10,411 bases of DNA from Candidatus Muproteobacteria bacterium RIFCSPHIGHO2_01_FULL_65_16 (lineage in GTDB: Bacteria; Pseudomonadota; Gammaproteobacteria; Acidiferrobacterales; Sulfurifustaceae), in contig MFSY01000033.1 in NCBI GenBank assembly GCA_001785175.1, forward strand, positions 1 through 10,411. The letters run 5' to 3'. The notes beneath the pieces were generated by a model. The model did no database searches. It was not told the origin of the DNA and saw nothing but the letters and a program-made list of their open reading frames with translations. The stretch's first letter is position 1. The number at the start of each line of letters is the position of its first letter. The position numbers were made by a program, and so were the translations under genes. Shown here in pieces: positions 1 through 9,262 of this stretch.

Positions 1-20
1 ATCCGGGGTGTCCTTCTCTT

Positions 21-58
21 GGGCTACTTTCTCTTGGACAAGCAAGAGAAAGTAGCCC
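21..58. repeat. Perfect 15-bp inverted repeat (hairpin), probable dispersed repeat unit
   Basis: Positions 21-35 (GGGCTACTTTCTCTT) are the exact reverse complement of 44-58, leaving an 8-base loop (36-43). The hairpin lies about 60 bases past the gyrB stop codon. Neither side is followed by a clear T-run, so it is not a textbook intrinsic terminator. From memory, very similar hairpins (a GTTACTTT/GCTACTTT arm, TTGGACAAGCAA loop, AAAGAAAGTAGC arm) recur between genes in many gammaproteobacterial genomes and are often mis-called as short ORFs. That recollection is the basis for calling it a repeat unit; only one copy is visible here. A role in mRNA 3'-end protection or termination is possible. 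Confidence 0.6.
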
Positions 59-94
59 TGGGTGCGGGGCGGAGCATCCCGCATTCAAATACAC

Positions 95-109
95 GCGGCC
101 GCAGGCCGC
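95..109 (-). terminator. Weak intrinsic-terminator candidate after gyrB
   Basis: GCGGCC (95-100) and GGCCGC (104-109) form a 6-bp GC stem with a 3-base loop, 8 bases beyond the gyrB stop codon. Read on the minus strand, the stem is followed by GTGTATTTG, which is only moderately T-rich. A second small inverted repeat (TGCGGG 63-68 with CCCGCA 78-83) follows. Together with the hairpin at 21-58 these may end the gyrB transcript. The missing U-tract keeps confidence low. Confidence 0.3.
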
Positions 110-117
110 TCGAAAGA

Positions 118-2544
<2,427 letters not shown>

Positions 2545-2617
2545 TTACCATCTTCGCGCCGGCGCCGCCCGTGGTCGTGTGGCGGCGGGTGCGGTGGTGC
2601 GCGCTGTTTCGTTCTTG

Positions 2618-2633
2618 GGTTCCACGTGGAACC
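2618..2633. promoter_or_regulatory. parS-like site 1 (ParB binding)
   Basis: GGTTCCACGTGGAACC is a perfect 16-bp palindrome. Its inner 14 bases match the Pseudomonas-type parS form TGTTCCACGTGGAACA; only the two outermost bases differ. ParB (Spo0J) loads at such sites and spreads along DNA to organise origin segregation. It lies in the dnaN-gyrB gap, within about 3 kb of the putative origin, where chromosomal parS sites usually cluster. The ParB gene itself is not in the window. Confidence 0.75.
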
Positions 2634-2653
2634 TCGTGGTATGGGGCCGTGGT

Positions 2654-2679
2654 CCGGTTGTTCCACGTGAAACAACCGG
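2654..2679. promoter_or_regulatory. parS site 2 (ParB binding), extended palindrome
   Basis: The core TGTTCCACGTGAAACA (2659-2674) fits the widely conserved parS consensus TGTTNCACGTGAAACA at every position. The dyad continues outward for five more pairs (CCGGT 2654-2658 with ACCGG 2675-2679), giving a 26-bp palindrome with a single non-pairing position (2663/2670). Its centre is 41 bp from that of site 1, close to four helical turns, so both would face the same side of the DNA. It ends 7 bp before the dnaN stop codon. Confidence 0.9.
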
Positions 2680-2686
2680 GGGGTCG

Positions 2687-3781
2687 TCAAAGCCGCATCG
2701 GCATGACGATGAACTTGGTGTGCTTGTCGTCGGGGGCGGTGATGGTGCAGCTGCTGTTCGAGTCGCTCAGACCCAGAATTATGTGTTCCGCGGCGTGGGC
2801 GCTGACGGCGTCGATCAGATAACTGACGTTGAACCCGATCTCCAGGGGCTCGCCGCTGTAGTCAATGGCGATTTCCTCCTGGGCCTCCTCCTGCTCAGGG
2901 TTATGCGCCGTGATCTTCATCGTCTTTTCCTCGAGGTTCAGGCGCACGCCGCGGTATTTCTCGTTCGAGAGAATGGCGGCACGACTCAACGTCTCACGGA
3001 GGGCACCGCGTTCGATCTTGATCTGCTTGGTCTGCGCCGCCGGTATAACCTTGTTGTAGTCGGGGTAGCGGCCGTCAATGAGTTTGGAAGTGAAGGTCAG
3101 TTGCTGCGTTTGCACCCGCAGGTGGTTGGGGCTCAACAGCAGCTCTACGGTCCCCTCCCCGTCCTCGAGCAACCGGCTGATCTCGTGGATCCCCTTGCGC
3201 GGCACGATCGCCTGACGCTCCCCCTTTCCTCCCTTCTTTAGTTCCAAATCGCTTAGCGCCATGCGGTGACCGTCAGTGGCGACCGCGCGCAGTCTGTTGG
3301 CGCCGAACTCGAGGAGCAGGCCGTTCAGATAATAACGCACGTCCTGTTGTGCCATGCAAAACTGGGTCAAGTCCAGAAGACGCTTGAAATCCTTTTGCGG
3401 GATACTGAGAGACTGCTCCCACTGGGAGGTTTCGATATTCGGAAAATCAGTGACAGGCAGCGTCAGCAGCGTGTATCTGCTTCTTCCGGCCTTTATAACC
3501 GCCTTCTCGCCTTCCTTTTTTATCTCCAGCATCGCCTCCGCCGGTAGTGCGCGGCAGATATCTAACAGCTTCCGCGCCGGCAACGTCATCTCGGCCTTAC
3601 CGCTGGCCTTGAACCCGGCGACCACCTCCACCTCGAGATCCGTTCCCGTCAGTGTGCCGCCCCCGTCTGCTTGTCTCAGCAACACGTACGAAAGGATCGG
3701 CAGCGTTTGCCGTCGCTCCACCACCCCGGCGACGCAACTCAGAGGCTTGAGCAGGTCTTCGCGCTTAAGGTTGATCTGCAT
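2687..3781 (-). CDS. dnaN: DNA polymerase III beta subunit (sliding clamp)
   Basis: Ring-shaped processivity clamp that tethers DNA polymerase III and many repair proteins to DNA. The 364-residue product matches the family length (E. coli 366) and divides into three repeated clamp folds of about 120 residues each (roughly 1-124, 127-247, 248-364). TDGHRMAL at 169-176 and the C-terminal MPMRL (360-364) line the hydrophobic cleft that binds clamp-binding motifs of client proteins; both are intact. The ATG at 3781 gives the typical N-terminus MQINLKREDLL; only a weak AAG precedes it as a ribosome site. It lies 206 bp downstream of dnaA across an AT-rich spacer and is followed by parS sites rather than recF. 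The gene is visibly less GC-rich than yidC or mnmE. Confidence 0.98.
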   Translation of the reverse strand: MQINLKREDLLKPLSCVAGVVERRQTLPILSYVLLRQADGGGTLTGTDLEVEVVAGFKASGKAEMTLPARKLLDICRALPAEAMLEIKKEGEKAVIKAGRSRYTLLTLPVTDFPNIETSQWEQSLSIPQKDFKRLLDLTQFCMAQQDVRYYLNGLLLEFGANRLRAVATDGHRMALSDLELKKGGKGERQAIVPRKGIHEISRLLEDGEGTVELLLSPNHLRVQTQQLTFTSKLIDGRYPDYNKVIPAAQTKQIKIERGALRETLSRAAILSNEKYRGVRLNLEEKTMKITAHNPEQEEAQEEIAIDYSGEPLEIGFNVSYLIDAVSAHAAEHIILGLSDSNSSCTITAPDDKHTKFIVMPMRL

Positions 3782-3987
3782 GTCTTAGTTACTTTAATTA
3801 GTTAAGTTTTATTTGTTACTGTAATTAAGCAGGGCCAAATCTGTTAATTGTTCTGGTAATTGCTTGGTCGTCCTTGTCATTTTGCGGCGCCGTGTCTGTT
3901 TGTAAGCGGTGCAGTGCCTGTTCATAAGCGACCTGGAAATACATCGGTCGCCGCGCAGGCATGAGATATTAACATCCCATCCACACG
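3782..3987. other. AT-rich dnaA-dnaN intergenic region, origin/promoter candidate
   Basis: This 206-bp spacer contrasts with the GC-rich surroundings; 3782-3865 is strongly AT-rich. It contains near-identical direct repeats: GTTACTTTAATTA (3788-3800) with GTTACTGTAATTA (3815-3827), CTGTTAATTG (3841-3850) with CTGGTAATTG (3853-3862), and CTGTTTGTAAGCG (3896-3908) with CTGTTCATAAGCG (3918-3930). Only weak DnaA boxes are seen: minus-strand TTATGAACA (3919-3927) and plus-strand CCATCCACA (3977-3985), each 7 of 9. In Pseudomonas and Xanthomonas the dnaA-dnaN spacer can act as a replication origin, so an unwinding element here is plausible. The region must also hold any separate dnaN promoter. Neither role is proven by the sequence. 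Confidence 0.5.
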
Positions 3988-5328
3988 CTATGTAGTGAGT
4001 ATCCTGATGAGATTCCCGTAATCCTCTTTTATGCGCGCGTCGGCCACGGCCATGCCGGCGATTTTGCGACAGGCATGCAGTACGGTCGTGTGATCGCGCC
4101 CACCGAAGGCGTCGCCGATCTCCGGAAGACTGTGGTTCGTCAGCTCTTTCGCCAACGCCATGGCCACCTGTCGCGGCCGTGCGACCTGGCGCGAGCGGCT
4201 TTTTGCATGCAAGTCAGAGACACGAATCTTGTAGTACTCGGCAACGGTCTTCTGAATGTTATTGATGGTGATCAGGCGCTCTTGAAAGGTGAGCAGATCT
4301 TTCAGGCTGTCGCCGGCCAACTCTATGTCAATCGGCCGCCCGGTGAAAAACGAACTGGCCAGCACCCGCCGCAGCGCCCCCTCCAGTTCACGCACGTTTG
4401 AGCGCACGCGCTTAGCGATAAAGAACGCGATCTCTTCCGACAAATCCACGCCGTCCTGTTTGGCCTTTCTGATCAGGATCGCGACGCGTGTTTCGAGCTC
4501 CGGGGGCTCGATCGAGACCGTGAGGCCGGAGCCGAAGCGCGATATCAGACGCTCCTCCACACCGGCAAGCTCCTTGGGGAAGCGATCGGCGGTGATGATC
4601 ACCTGACGCTGCCCATCCAGCAAGGTATTGAAAGTATGGAAGAATTCCTCTTGGGAGCGTTCCTTGCCGACGAAGAACTGAATGTCGTCAATCAAAAGCG
4701 CATCCAATCCACGGTAAAATTTTTTGAACTCGTTGATGGCATTGTGTTGCAGCGCTCGTACCATGTCGGCCACGAACCGCTCCGAGTGGATATAGGCGAC
4801 GTTGGCCCGGGGGTTGCGCGCGAGCATCAGATTGCCGGCGGCCTGCATCAGGTGCGTCTTGCCGAGCCCGACGCCGCCGTAGATAAAGAGCGGGTTGTAG
4901 GCGTCGCCCGGGTTCTCCCCAACCTGCTTGGCCGCCGCGCGCGCCAGCTGGTTCGATTTTCCCTCGATGTGGGTGTCGAAAGTAAACTCCGGGTTTAGCC
5001 GGCCGAGCGTGGGGGGGCGGCGGTGCGGCGGGTCCGCGGCGCCCGGCCCGCCGGCCGCCGGCGCGGCCTGCGGCGCCGGCCGCTGCTGGCTTCCCACCTC
5101 GACCACGACGCTCACGCTGGATCCCTGGCTGTACTCCGTCGCCAGTTCCGCGATGCGTCCGACGAAGCGCTCACTGACCCAGTCGAGGACGAAACGGTTG
5201 GGCGCAAGCAACCGCAGCCCCGCGCGATCATGCACGGCGTGCAGCGGGCGGATCCAGGTGTTGAATTGCTGCGCCGACAGCTCCTCCTCGAGGCGCTCCA
5301 GGCATTTTTTCCAGAGTTCGGATTGCAT
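3988..5328 (-). CDS. dnaA: Chromosomal replication initiator protein DnaA
   Basis: Binds DnaA boxes at the origin, oligomerises with ATP and melts the duplex so the replicative helicase can load. The product has 446 residues against 467 in E. coli; the difference lies mainly in a short Pro/Ala-rich domain II linker (about 80-106). Domain I (1-80) has the conserved [22 protein letters not shown] helix region. The domain III AAA+ core shows Walker A GGVGLGKT (151-158), Walker B LLIDDIQF (211-218) and the arginine finger R264 in RLISRF. Domain IV has the DNA-binding signature [15 protein letters not shown] (409-423). The ATG at 5328 gives the standard start; no strong Shine-Dalgarno precedes it. 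A perfect DnaA box lies 65 bp upstream (5393-5401), consistent with autoregulation. It is transcribed away from rpmH. Confidence 0.98.
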   Translation of the reverse strand: MQSELWKKCLERLEEELSAQQFNTWIRPLHAVHDRAGLRLLAPNRFVLDWVSERFVGRIAELATEYSQGSSVSVVVEVGSQQRPAPQAAPAAGGPGAADPPHRRPPTLGRLNPEFTFDTHIEGKSNQLARAAAKQVGENPGDAYNPLFIYGGVGLGKTHLMQAAGNLMLARNPRANVAYIHSERFVADMVRALQHNAINEFKKFYRGLDALLIDDIQFFVGKERSQEEFFHTFNTLLDGQRQVIITADRFPKELAGVEERLISRFGSGLTVSIEPPELETRVAILIRKAKQDGVDLSEEIAFFIAKRVRSNVRELEGALRRVLASSFFTGRPIDIELAGDSLKDLLTFQERLITINNIQKTVAEYYKIRVSDLHAKSRSRQVARPRQVAMALAKELTNHSLPEIGDAFGGRDHTTVLHACRKIAGMAVADARIKEDYGNLIRILTT

Positions 5329-5392
5329 CGGGTCCGATGTCCGTCGGTTCTCGGTGCGAGCGGGAGGCGAAGTCTAGCCATTAACACAACGG

Positions 5393-5401
5393 TTATCCAC
5401 A
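5393..5401 (+). promoter_or_regulatory. Consensus DnaA box
   Basis: TTATCCACA is an exact match to the DnaA-binding 9-mer. It lies 65 bp upstream of the dnaA start codon, where DnaA commonly represses its own gene, and inside a spacer that serves as an origin in some gammaproteobacteria. It is the only perfect box I found in the two origin-flanking spacers. The repeated TGTTGACAA/CGTTGACAA (5447-5455, 5457-5465) are poorer matches on the opposite strand (7 and 6 of 9). Confidence 0.85.
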
Positions 5402-5448
5402 GGCGTCGTGGAGGCGCCGGATTTACAAATGGTTAGATCGGGTATGTG

Positions 5449-5478
5449 TTGACAAACGTTGACAAAAGGCAGTAACTT
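5449..5478 (+). promoter_or_regulatory. Putative rpmH operon promoter
   Basis: TTGACA at 5449-5454 is a perfect -35 hexamer. TAACTT (5473-5478) after an 18-bp spacer is a plausible but poor -10. A second TTGACA follows exactly 10 bp later (5459-5464) as part of the tandem repeat GTTGACAAAC/GTTGACAAAA (5448-5467), but it has no good -10 partner. The transcript would start about 35-40 bases before rpmH and include the small hairpin at 5480-5497. Confidence 0.5.
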
Positions 5479-5522
5479 TGCCGCCCCTTAAGGCGGCGCC
5501 CCACCCAGGCCAGGCACAAAAT

Positions 5523-5657
5523 ATGAAACGCACCTATCATCCAAGCGTACTGAAACGCAAGCGCACCCACGGGTTCCGCGCGCGCATGAAAACGGCCAGC
5601 GGACGTGCCATTCTGAGCGCGCGCCGCGCGAAGGGCCGCTCCCGGCTGAGCGTCTGA
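5523..5657 (+). CDS. rpmH: 50S ribosomal protein L34
   Basis: Small basic protein of the large ribosomal subunit. The 44-residue product begins [20 protein letters not shown] and ends GRSRLSV, matching the whole L34 family (46 residues in E. coli); the ATG at 5523 is fixed by this N-terminus. It is first in the operon with rnpA, whose start lies 6 bases past the rpmH stop, the near-universal bacterial arrangement. It is divergent from dnaA, sharing the 194-bp spacer. Only a weak AGG precedes the ATG. Confidence 0.97.
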   Translation: MKRTYHPSVLKRKRTHGFRARMKTASGRAILSARRAKGRSRLSV

Positions 5658-5663
5658 CCATCG

Positions 5664-6026
5664 GTGAGTGCCCCCGGCGGGCTGCCCAAGTCGCGCCGGT
5701 TGTTGCGGCCGAAGGAGTTCGCGGCGGTGATGAAGGGCGGGCGCAGAACGCGGGACGAATTTTTCACCATGTTTGCTCTGACGAACACCCTGGCGCACGG
5801 TCGCATCGGGCTTTCCGTCTCACGCCGGGCCTCGCCCAAGGCGGTCGCGCGCAACCGCATCAAGCGCCAGGCGCGCGAATCGTTTCGCGCGCATCAGCGC
5901 GGGCTTGCCGGTATTGACGTCGTGGTGGTGGCGCACGCCGCGGCCGCGGCCGCGGAAAACCGCGCCCTGCGGGACGCGCTGCAGCAACACTGGCAAAAAC
6001 TGGCGCAGCTATGCAAAAAATCCTGA
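5664..6026 (+). CDS. rnpA: Ribonuclease P protein component
   Basis: Protein cofactor of RNase P. It binds the catalytic RNA (RnpB) and pre-tRNA leader so the 5' leader is removed. The product has 120 residues (E. coli 119). The family signature is clear at about 60-75, with the RNR motif R63-N64-R65 and K67/R68/R71 around [14 protein letters not shown]. The N-terminal segment [12 protein letters not shown] corresponds to the leader-binding region. The start is a GTG at 5664, 6 bases after the rpmH stop, with no clear ribosome site, so translational coupling to rpmH is likely. No in-frame start between it and residue 23 would keep the conserved N-terminus. Its last 16 bases overlap yidD. Confidence 0.96.
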   Translation: MSAPGGLPKSRRLLRPKEFAAVMKGGRRTRDEFFTMFALTNTLAHGRIGLSVSRRASPKAVARNRIKRQARESFRAHQRGLAGIDVVVVAHAAAAAAENRALRDALQQHWQKLAQLCKKS

Positions 6027-6256
6027 TCGCGCTCATCCGCGCCTACCGCTATCTGGTCAGCCCCCTGCTCGGCAACAACTGCCGGTTTCATCCGAGCTGT
6101 TCCCACTACGCCCAGGAGGCCGTGGCCGAACACGGGGCGGCGAAGGGCCTGTGGCTGGCCGCGCGGCGCATCGGGCGCTGCCATCCCTGGCACGAAGGCG
6201 GTAACGACCCGGTGCCGCCGGCCGCCGGCCGGCGCGCGAGAAAAGCCCATGGATAA
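6011..6256 (+). CDS. yidD: Membrane protein insertion efficiency factor YidD
   Basis: Small inner-membrane-associated protein that helps YidC insert membrane proteins. The 81-residue product (E. coli 85) opens with an amphipathic/hydrophobic segment (about 3-20) and has the family core [14 protein letters not shown] (21-34) followed by RCHPW (56-60). Cysteines 24, 30 and 57 are the conserved set. The ATG at 6011 lies inside the end of rnpA (16-base overlap), and the stop overlaps the yidC start by 8 bases, so the three genes are probably translationally coupled. The tail after about residue 66 is a short Pro/Arg/Ala extension of no evident function. Confidence 0.95.
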   Translation: MQKILIALIRAYRYLVSPLLGNNCRFHPSCSHYAQEAVAEHGAAKGLWLAARRIGRCHPWHEGGNDPVPPAAGRRARKAHG

Positions 6257-7841
6257 TCTACGCGTGGTTTTGTATATCGCGCTGGTGTTGATCGTCATGC
6301 AGATCTGGGTGGCGTGGCAGGAGGAAAAGGGCGCGCCCCGCGCGCCCGTGACCACGGCGCCGCCCGCCGCCAGTGCTCTTGCGCCCTCGCCCAGGGCGCC
6401 GGAAACGGTGGCGCGCGCCCAGCGCATCGAGGCGGTCACGGACCTGGTGCGGGCCGTGATTGACACCCAGGGCGGCGACCTGCGCGGGCTGTACCTGCTC
6501 AAACATCCGGTGGCGGCGGACAAGCCGGAGCAGCCGTTCCCGCTCATGAGCGACAGCGGCGCGGAGTTGTACATCGCCCAGTCCGGGCTGATCGGGCACG
6601 AAGCCCAGTTACCGACCCACAAGACGCGCTATCGCGCCGAGCAGGCGCGCTACACGCTGGCCGCGGGCAAGAACGAGCTGCGCGTGCCGCTTACCTGGCA
6701 GGCGCCGGACGGGGCGCGCTACACCAAGACCTACGTATTCCACCGCGACAGTTATGTCGTGGGCGTGGAGTTCACGGTGGCGAACACCACGCGCCGCGAA
6801 TGGAACGGCTACTTCTACGGCCAGTTCGTGCGCGCGCACGCCGAGGCCGGCGGCATGTTCGCCCTGCCCACCTTCACCGGCGGCGCCATCTACACCCCCG
6901 AGGACAAGTATCAGAAGCTGCCCTTCTCCGACATGGCGTCCAAGCCGCTGAAGCGCGAGGTCAGCGGCGGCTGGGTGGCGGTGTTGCAGCATTACTTCGT
7001 CGGCGCCTGGATGCCGGGGGCGCAGGAACGCAGCCAGTTCTACACCGACGTCCAGGAGGGGCCGCGTTATGTCATCGGCTACAAGACCCTCGCCCCGCAG
7101 CGCATCGGCCCCGGCCAGACCGGCATCGTGCGCGCCAGCATGTACGCGGGGCCGAAGGAGCAGAAACGGCTGAAGCAGCTGGTCGCGGGCATGGACCTGA
7201 CCGTGGACTACGGCTGGCTCACCGTGCTCTCGGCGCCGCTGTTCTGGCTGCTCGACCGGATCCACGGCTTCATCGGCAACTGGGGCTGGGCCATCGTGCT
7301 CGTCACGTTCCTGATCAAGCTCGCGTTCTACCCGCTGTCGGCGGCGAGCTACAAATCCATGGCGCAGATGAAGAAGCTCCAGCCGCGGCTGCTGGCGCTC
7401 AAGGAGCGCTACGGCGACGACAAGCAGAAGCTCAACCAGGCGATGATGGAGCTGTACAAGACCGAGAAGATCAACCCCCTCGGCGGCTGTCTGCCGATCC
7501 TGATCCAGATCCCGGTGTTCCTCGCGCTCTACTGGGTGCTGCTCGAGAGCGTCGAGATGCGCCAGGCGCCGTGGATCCTGTGGATCAAGGACCTCTCGGC
7601 CCAGGATCCGTACTACGTGTTGCCGGTCGTCATGGGCGCGACCATGTACCTGCAGATGCTGCTCAACCCGCAGCCGGTGGACCCGATCCAGAAAAAGGTG
7701 TTCATGTTCATGCCGCTGTTCATGATGGTGTTCTTCCTGTTCTTCCCCTCCGGCCTCGTGCTCTACTGGACCGTGAACAACGTACTGTCCATCGCCCAGC
7801 AGTGGCAGATCAACCGCACCATCGGGGCCGCCTACAAGTAG
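6249..7841 (+). CDS. yidC: Membrane protein insertase YidC
   Basis: Inserts and folds inner-membrane proteins, alone or with SecYEG. The product has 530 residues (E. coli 548). An N-terminal membrane anchor (about 5-22) is followed by an Ala/Pro-rich linker (28-52) and the Gram-negative periplasmic beta-supersandwich domain (about 55-315). The conserved five-helix core begins near 320: [15 protein letters not shown], the cytoplasmic hairpin ([21 protein letters not shown]), [20 protein letters not shown] (409-428) and [12 protein letters not shown] (500-511). Lys357 sits where E. coli has the groove arginine R366; I recall lysine in other gammaproteobacteria too, so I read it as normal variation. 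The C-terminal tail is short. The ATG at 6249 overlaps yidD; GAGAAAAG just upstream may act as ribosome site. mnmE follows 4 bases later. Confidence 0.98.
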   Translation: MDNLRVVLYIALVLIVMQIWVAWQEEKGAPRAPVTTAPPAASALAPSPRAPETVARAQRIEAVTDLVRAVIDTQGGDLRGLYLLKHPVAADKPEQPFPLMSDSGAELYIAQSGLIGHEAQLPTHKTRYRAEQARYTLAAGKNELRVPLTWQAPDGARYTKTYVFHRDSYVVGVEFTVANTTRREWNGYFYGQFVRAHAEAGGMFALPTFTGGAIYTPEDKYQKLPFSDMASKPLKREVSGGWVAVLQHYFVGAWMPGAQERSQFYTDVQEGPRYVIGYKTLAPQRIGPGQTGIVRASMYAGPKEQKRLKQLVAGMDLTVDYGWLTVLSAPLFWLLDRIHGFIGNWGWAIVLVTFLIKLAFYPLSAASYKSMAQMKKLQPRLLALKERYGDDKQKLNQAMMELYKTEKINPLGGCLPILIQIPVFLALYWVLLESVEMRQAPWILWIKDLSAQDPYYVLPVVMGATMYLQMLLNPQPVDPIQKKVFMFMPLFMMVFFLFFPSGLVLYWTVNNVLSIAQQWQINRTIGAAYK

Positions 7842-7845
7842 GGCC

Positions 7846-9195
7846 GTGAAGTCCTCGGACACGATCGCCGCGATCGCCACCGCCTCCGGGCGCGGCGCCA
7901 TCGGGGTCGTGCGCGTGTCCGGGCCGCGCGCGGCCGCGATCGCCGCGGCCGTGCTCGGCCGGCGCCCGCGCCCGCGCCACGCCGGCCTCGGTCCGTTCCG
8001 CGACGCCGCCGGCCGGCCGCTCGATCAGGGCCTGGCGTTGTTCTTCCCCGCGCCGCACTCCTTCACCGGCGAGGACGTGCTCGAGCTGCACGGCCACGGC
8101 GGCCCGATCGTGCTCGACATGGTCCTCGGGCGCGTGCTCGAGCTCGGCGCGCGCCTCGCCCGGCCGGGCGAGTTTTCCGAGCGCGCGTTCCTGAACGACA
8201 AGATGGATCTCGCGCAGGCCGAGGCCGTGGCCGACCTCATCGCGGCCGGCTCGGAGGCGGCGGCGCGCGCGGCGCTGCGTTCGCTCGCAGGCGAATTCTC
8301 CCGGCGCGCGCACGCGCTGGTCGAGGGCCTCGTGCGCCTGCGCACGCAGGTCGAGGCGGCGCTGGATTTTCCGGAAGAGGAGCTTGATTTCCTGGCGGAC
8401 GAGCGCGTGGCGCAGGAGCTCGATGCGCTCGCGCGCGGCATCGAGGGGCTCCTCGCCTCCGCGCACCAGGGCGCGCTGCTGCACGACGGCATGACCGTGG
8501 TCCTCGCCGGCCCGCCGAACGCCGGCAAGTCGTCCCTGCTCAACGCGCTGGCCCGGACCGAGGCCGCGATCGTGAGCGCGATCCCCGGCACCACGCGCGA
8601 CGTGCTCAAGGAGCGCATCCACATTGACGGCATGCCGCTGCACATCGTGGACACCGCCGGGCTGCGCGCGGCGCGCGACGAGATCGAGGCCGAGGGCATC
8701 CGCCGCGCGCGCGCCCAGCTGGAACGCGCCGACCGCGTCCTGCTCGTCACCGACGACTCGATTTCCGACGACCGCGCGCTTCAGGAAGCCGTGTCGTTGT
8801 TGCCCGCGAATCTTCCGCGCACGCGGATACGCAACAAGACCGATCTCACCGGCCGCGCGCACGGCGTCACCCAAGCCGCCGACGGGATCGAGGTCGCGCT
8901 GTCCGCAAAGACCGGCGCGGGTCTGGACGATTTGCGCCGGCATCTGAAGGAGTGCGTGGGCTTTCAACCGGCGGGCGCGGACACGTTCATGGCCCGGCGC
9001 CGCCACCTCGACGCCATCGGCCGCGCGCAAGATCACATCGCCAAGGGGAAATCACGGCTCAAGGAATCACGCGCCGGGGAGTTGCTGGCGGAAGAGCTGC
9101 GCCTGGCGCAGCAGGCGCTCGGCGAGATCACCGGCGAGTTCACCGCCGACGACCTGCTCGGACGAATCTTCAGCGAGTTTTGCCTCGGAAAATAG
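7846..9195 (+). CDS. mnmE: tRNA uridine-5-carboxymethylaminomethyl(34) synthesis GTPase MnmE
   Basis: With MnmG it adds the (carboxymethyl)aminomethyl group to wobble U34 of certain tRNAs, using 5,10-methylene-THF, FAD and GTP. The product has 449 residues (E. coli 454). The N-terminal folate-binding domain (1-118) is intact, followed by helices and an inserted G domain: G1 GPPNAGKS (222-229), G2 TT (249-250), G3 DTAG (269-272), G4 NKTD (330-333). The C-terminus FCLGK (445-449) holds the conserved Cys446. The start is a GTG at 7846, 4 bases past the yidC stop, giving the standard N-terminus [19 protein letters not shown]. The partner gene mnmG, which often follows, is not here; a toxin-antitoxin module follows instead. 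Base composition is extremely GC-rich at third positions. Confidence 0.98.
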   Translation: MKSSDTIAAIATASGRGAIGVVRVSGPRAAAIAAAVLGRRPRPRHAGLGPFRDAAGRPLDQGLALFFPAPHSFTGEDVLELHGHGGPIVLDMVLGRVLELGARLARPGEFSERAFLNDKMDLAQAEAVADLIAAGSEAAARAALRSLAGEFSRRAHALVEGLVRLRTQVEAALDFPEEELDFLADERVAQELDALARGIEGLLASAHQGALLHDGMTVVLAGPPNAGKSSLLNALARTEAAIVSAIPGTTRDVLKERIHIDGMPLHIVDTAGLRAARDEIEAEGIRRARAQLERADRVLLVTDDSISDDRALQEAVSLLPANLPRTRIRNKTDLTGRAHGVTQAADGIEVALSAKTGAGLDDLRRHLKECVGFQPAGADTFMARRRHLDAIGRAQDHIAKGKSRLKESRAGELLAEELRLAQQALGEITGEFTADDLLGRIFSEFCLGK

Positions 9196-9213
9196 GCCCC
9201 GCACGTTTAACGC

Positions 9214-9242
9214 TTGACATTTAACGTTTTCCGTTATATCTA
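9214..9242 (+). promoter_or_regulatory. Putative promoter of the toxin-antitoxin operon
   Basis: TTGACA (9214-9219) is a perfect -35. Downstream, TATCTA (9237-9242, spacer 17) or TATATC (9235-9240, spacer 15) could serve as -10. The surrounding 35 bases are AT-rich against a very GC-rich background. The motif TAACG occurs three times on the plus strand (within 9206-9212, 9220-9226 and 9239-9245), and TAACG (9222-9226) pairs with CGTTA (9232-9236) as an inverted repeat between the two promoter elements. Confidence 0.6.
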
Positions 9243-9246
9243 ACGC

Positions 9247-9262
9247 GTCAGTGATCACTGAC
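9247..9262. promoter_or_regulatory. Perfect 16-bp palindrome, candidate antitoxin operator
   Basis: GTCAGTGATCACTGAC is an exact 16-bp dyad immediately downstream of the promoter, where a HigA/GraA-type antitoxin dimer would be expected to bind and repress. Its centre contains GATC. It also spans the start region of the toxin frame, so operator and start codon overlap. Binding by HigA is inference from family behaviour. Confidence 0.6.

Larger units (their letters stand above)
5329..5522. other. dnaA-rpmH divergent intergenic region, candidate oriC / promoter region
   Basis: This 194-bp spacer must hold the promoters of dnaA (leftward) and rpmH (rightward). It contains one perfect DnaA box, a tandem TTGACA motif and a hairpin. 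In Pseudomonas the rpmH-dnaA spacer can itself support autonomous replication. A multi-box cluster of the E. coli type is not seen, so calling this the initiation site is inference. A 6-bp inverted repeat (GCCGCC 5480-5485 with GGCGGC 5492-5497, loop CCTTAA) falls in what would be the rpmH leader. Confidence 0.5.

Noticed and set aside
3977..3985. CCATCCACA downstream of dnaA as a real DnaA box
   Set aside because: It keeps only the ATCCACA core (7 of 9) and stands alone; listed only as a weak candidate within the spacer.
6249..7841. Lys357 of YidC in place of the E. coli groove arginine R366 as a possible loss of function
   Set aside because: The charge is kept and, to my recollection, lysine occurs here in other gammaproteobacterial YidC proteins; the rest of the core is fully conserved.
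6609..7901. Minus-strand 430-codon open frame opposite yidC
   Set aside because: It mirrors yidC third-position GC bias; the product is His/Arg/Glu-rich with no recognisable domain, while yidC is conserved along its whole length.
7810..9036. Minus-strand 408-codon open frame opposite mnmE
   Set aside because: Same antisense artefact of GC-rich coding DNA; every G-domain motif is on the plus strand.
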